Below are positions 61,560 through 64,000 of a stretch of DNA of 64,000 bases, piece by piece. Positions within the stretch are counted from its first letter, which is position 1; every line of letters starts with the position of its first letter. The position numbers were made by a program, and so were the translations under genes. The notes beneath the pieces are model-generated. The model was not told the DNA's origin. It saw only the letters and a list, made by a program, of their open reading frames with translations, and did no database searches. Source of the stretch: Paracoccus tibetensis (lineage in GTDB: Bacteria; Pseudomonadota; Alphaproteobacteria; Rhodobacterales; Rhodobacteraceae); the NCBI RefSeq assembly GCF_900102505.1, contig NZ_FMVT01000004.1:277015-341014 (forward strand). The letters run 5' to 3'.

Positions 61560-61637
61560 GCATGTGCGCGTTGTCCAGCAGCTATTCAGTAGCTAGTCCC
61601 GTGCGAAGGTGACACTCTTGGTATCTTTGGAAGCACG

Positions 61638-62000
61638 ATGAACCATTGGTTACTCATTACTATCGCTGCCTGCGCAAATGTCGGGTTGAACATGTGCCTC
61701 AAGCGCGGGGGGCAAGCGCTTGACCTTGGCTCCCTGAAATCGCTGATCATCTCGATCATCGCCTCTGGCTGGATGTGGCTTGCCGTCGCAAGCGCCGCGA
61801 TCTTGTTGACGGCCTTTGTCGCAGCAATTCGCCTGCACTCCCTGAGCCTGACATATACAGCTGTGACAGCGATGGCGATGGTCATGCTGACCGCGCTCGG
61901 AGTGCTGCTCCAGCAAGAGACAGTCAACGCGGCGCGTGCGGCAGGCCTCGGGCTGATCATCCTTGGGCTGGTGGTCACTGCGATGTCGGAAAGCACGTGA
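61638..62000 (+). CDS. Small EamA/SMR-like membrane protein, possible flippase
   Basis: A 120-residue protein with four membrane helices: LLITIAACANVGLNMCLKRGGQAL, IISIIASGWMWLAVASAAILL, AAIRLHSLSLTYTAVTAMAMVML and AGLGLIILGLVVTAM. The fold and size match small multidrug resistance/EamA proteins such as ArnE and ArnF that flip lipid-linked sugars. It lies between the HAD-UbiA gene and a GT-C-like gene, which supports flipping of a polyprenyl-linked sugar. No strong ribosome binding site is visible. A drug-export role is the alternative. Confidence 0.78.
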   Translation: MNHWLLITIAACANVGLNMCLKRGGQALDLGSLKSLIISIIASGWMWLAVASAAILLTAFVAAIRLHSLSLTYTAVTAMAMVMLTALGVLLQQETVNAARAAGLGLIILGLVVTAMSEST

Positions 62001-62063
62001 CGTTATCGTATCGGCGGCAACTGTGCCAGTTTTCAGAGAAATGGCATGCATAGGAACCACACA

Positions 62064-63287
62064 ATGATGATTGAAGGCTCTGCCCGCGGAGAGGGCGACG
62101 CAACTCGTGTCAGTTTTGCGGTAGACCTTTTCATCTTCGTGCTGATCGGCGCAGTGGCCGCAGGCGTCTCGTTTGTCCTTGGCGCGCAACTGGCGCCGGT
62201 CTTGTACATTGACGTCGACCTGTACTACGGGGCCGACATAAATCGTGTCTTTGACTACATGACGGGCGGGGGACGCTTCGCCCAATTTCGATCAACCGTG
62301 CATCCCGTCTTCACGTTCCTTCTCTTCCCCCCCACCCGAAGCTTGATGGGCGTTGGACTTTCACCAGAGCAGGCCGCACAGGCTGTTGTTGCGCTGAGCG
62401 CCGCGGCAACTGCGAGCATCCTCTACCTTAGTGCACGGCTGCTGGAACTCTGTCGTGTGGATGCGATCCTCCTGTGTCTCATGTTCATCGGGTCAGCGAC
62501 GTTCGTCTTCTGGTGGAGCGTACCCGAGACTTTCCCCTTCGGCGGCATGAGTGTCGCGATCGCTCTGATGATGCCGATCCTGTCGCGAACCAGCTTGCTC
62601 GCTTGGGTCCTGGCGAGCAGCTTTGCGTTGGCGATAACGACGACCAATATCGCCGCGGCGTTGATCGCCAGCGCCTTTCGTTTGGGCCGGTTCAACACGC
62701 TCAAGGTTGCGCTCCTTGCGACGACGCTGGTTGCCGTACTGGCAGTTTGGCAGAAGGCGTATCTGCCGACCTCGCAGTTCTTCTTCCTGCCGGGTGCCTT
62801 CACGGATGAGTTGTCGTTCGTTTCAGTCGTGAATGAGGTCGGTTGGTCGCTCGGCTTTGGTGGCAATCTAGCCAGCTTCTGGCTGGCACCGTGGGTTGCG
62901 CCTGACAGCATCATGACAGAAGCCCAAGGCATCCGGCCCGTGCATCTCTCCTATGGTGTGGCAGGATGGGTGGCACTCGTTGCGCTGCTGGTCGTATTTG
63001 TGGCCGCCATAGCCGCCCTTCGCCAAGAAGGCCGGTTAAGGCGGCTAGCCCTGATCCCGGGGTTGTTCATCGGGTTCCAGTTCATGTTGCACATGGTCTA
63101 CGGAGACGAGCCGTTCCTGTACGCCGCGCATTTCCTCCCGGCGTTCATGGTTGTTCTGGCGCTTGGCTTCCTGGGGCCTTTGGCAACTCTGTGCCGGATC
63201 GCTGCACTTATTTTCGCTCTAGTTGCGCCTTTAAATAACGTTCCTCTCTTTCTTGAAGCCAACGAACTGCTGGTGGTACCGACCTAG
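62064..63287 (+). CDS. GT-C-like integral membrane protein, possible lipid-linked sugar transferase
   Basis: A 407-residue protein with about ten membrane helices. The acidic motif in the first large loop (LYIDVDLYYGADINRVFDYM) followed by FRSTVHPVFTFLLFPP, and the later HMVYGDEPFLYAAHFLPAF, recall GT-C glycosyltransferases that use polyprenyl-linked sugars on the outer face of the membrane. ATG at 62064 has AGGAA 7 nt upstream; ATG at 62046 is possible. Acceptor and sugar are unknown. The gene ends 60 nt before the IS relic. Confidence 0.75.
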   Translation: MMIEGSARGEGDATRVSFAVDLFIFVLIGAVAAGVSFVLGAQLAPVLYIDVDLYYGADINRVFDYMTGGGRFAQFRSTVHPVFTFLLFPPTRSLMGVGLSPEQAAQAVVALSAAATASILYLSARLLELCRVDAILLCLMFIGSATFVFWWSVPETFPFGGMSVAIALMMPILSRTSLLAWVLASSFALAITTTNIAAALIASAFRLGRFNTLKVALLATTLVAVLAVWQKAYLPTSQFFFLPGAFTDELSFVSVVNEVGWSLGFGGNLASFWLAPWVAPDSIMTEAQGIRPVHLSYGVAGWVALVALLVVFVAAIAALRQEGRLRRLALIPGLFIGFQFMLHMVYGDEPFLYAAHFLPAFMVVLALGFLGPLATLCRIAALIFALVAPLNNVPLFLEANELLVVPT

Positions 63288-63346
63288 CTCCCGGAACATC
63301 CCTCGGTGTGATGTAGCGTTTGCTTTACCACAGATGAGCAAATGAC

Positions 63347-63644
63347 ATGAGGAAAAGCCGCTTCACCGGGGCGCAGATCATGGGGATGATCAAGGGGCGG
63401 GAAGCCGAGATGGAGACGGCGGAGGTCTGTCGCCGTCACTGGGGCAGCGGGCCGCAGCGTTCAAAGGCGATGCGCAATCATGACATCGCGCGACGCCGGG
63501 CCTGTGTTCTGACAGGTCATCGATCTGAAGACGGTGCGGCGCAAATACGCAGCCGAGCGAGGCATAAGATCGCAATGTTGCGGCACCGGTTGGGCTATCG
63601 GCGGATCGGTCTGCTGCTGGAGCGCAGAGGCATGCTGATCAACT
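63347..63644 (+). pseudogene. Degenerate IS3-family transposase relic
   Basis: The first ~35 codons match the N-terminus of IS3-type OrfA (MRKSRFTGAQIMGMIKGREA, then EMETAEVCRRHWGSG), which then jumps to a piece of OrfB (HKIAMLRHRLGYRRIGLLLE). The joint is internal, with most of both proteins deleted, so it cannot be active. The frame is cut at 63645 by the end of a newer IS element. Confidence 0.8.
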
Positions 63645-64000
63645 TGAACAGCCCCGAGTTTCTTAGACGCCTTCACGTCTCATCATCTGCCGTCGCTCGA
63701 ACTCCGCAGGCGACAGCATTCCGTTTCTCGCGTGCTTGCGCTTCGGGTTGCAGAACATCTCGATGTAATCGAACACGTCCTGCCTGGCTTCTTCGCGTGT
63801 CCGGTAGGTCCTGCGCCTGATCCGCTCGCGCTTGAGCAGGTTGAAGAAGCTCTCCGCAACGGCATTGTCATGGCAGTTGCCGCGGCGGCTCATCGAATGC
63901 TCAAGATTGTGGGCGCGCAGGAACGCAGTCCAGTCCATGCTGGTGAACTGACTGCCCTGGTCCGAGTGGATCAGCACCTTGTTCTTGGGCTTGCGCCGCT
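63645..64000 (-). mobile_element. IS3-family insertion sequence, one end (runs off the window)
   Basis: TGAACAGCCCCGAGTTTCT at 63645-63663 begins with TG and resembles the terminal inverted repeats of IS3-family elements (TGAACCGCCCCGG... types). The transposase gene reads towards this end and stops at 63663, as in the right end of IS3 elements. The element is inserted in an older IS3-like relic. The left end lies beyond the window, so the flanking duplication cannot be checked. Confidence 0.75.
63663..64000 (-). CDS. IS3-family transposase OrfB, C-terminal part (runs off the window)
   Basis: The visible 112 codons encode the end of a DDE transposase: VLIHSDQGSQFTSMDWTAFL contains the second catalytic Asp, and NCHDNAVAESFFNLLKRERI contains the catalytic Glu with the typical DNAxxESFF spacing. 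The tail (IEMFCNPKRKHARNGMLSPAEFE) is the normal IS3 OrfB ending. It appears intact in the part that can be read. The N-terminal half and the programmed frameshift with OrfA are outside the window. Confidence 0.92.
   Translation of the reverse strand, partial: RRKPKNKVLIHSDQGSQFTSMDWTAFLRAHNLEHSMSRRGNCHDNAVAESFFNLLKRERIRRRTYRTREEARQDVFDYIEMFCNPKRKHARNGMLSPAEFERRQMMRREGV

Overview
The window reads as chromosome of a high-GC alphaproteobacterium, most likely Rhodobacterales (Rhodobacteraceae or Paracoccaceae). Supporting signs are very high third-position GC in most genes, an RTX protein with a C-terminal Hint domain, a DUF1153/SciP homologue, an acuR-acuI pair, a CopG regulator beside a PHB depolymerase-like esterase, and many peptide and siderophore ABC operons. 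No rRNA, tRNA or CRISPR array was seen. All calls come from reading the sequence; no database search was run.

Layout. 1-6.0 kb: the start of an RsmB-like rRNA methyltransferase (cut by the window edge), then a minus-strand terminal oxidase locus: CtaG-like factor, CopD/HemJ-like protein, CuA subunit II, a fused subunit I-III and a small membrane protein, with a DUF2231 gene on the opposite strand. 6.0-17.0 kb: a ferric-reductase-like flavoprotein, then a stress-flavoured block (catalase, DUF3140, a 72-residue hydrophilic protein, DUF2254, CsbD) with three sites resembling EcfG general-stress promoters. The same stretch holds the RTX-Hint protein and the CopG/PHB esterase pair.

17.0-24.1 kb is a minus-strand unit: a YcgG/GntA-like N-hydroxylase, a DUF1989 protein and a complete oligopeptide-type ABC transporter. 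Then come an MHYT-PAS hybrid histidine kinase, a SAF-domain oxidoreductase divergent from an SDR, and a patchier stretch (29-34 kb) with a SciP homologue, a three-domain peptidoglycan-binding protein, a GntR/AbrB pair flanked by two gene remnants, and an S9 oligopeptidase.

36.1-45.7 kb is metal and cofactor uptake: a cobalamin riboswitch followed by a BtuFCD-like ABC operon, a TonB-dependent receptor, a second siderophore-type ABC operon, and a divergent DUF2218 gene. 45.9-59.6 kb is catabolic: acuR-acuI-hydroxyacid dehydrogenase, a LacI regulator, two class III CoA-transferases with a MaoC-like protein, and an enolase-superfamily enzyme with its own peptide-type ABC transporter. A perfect palindrome, TTGCATCCGGATGCAA, lies before each of the last two operons and ties them into one probable regulon; a near match lies between gntR and abrB.

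60.0-63.3 kb carries a HAD-UbiA fusion, a small EamA/SMR-like membrane protein and a GT-C-like integral membrane protein, a plausible lipid-linked sugar module. The window ends in an IS3-family element inserted into an older IS3-like relic.
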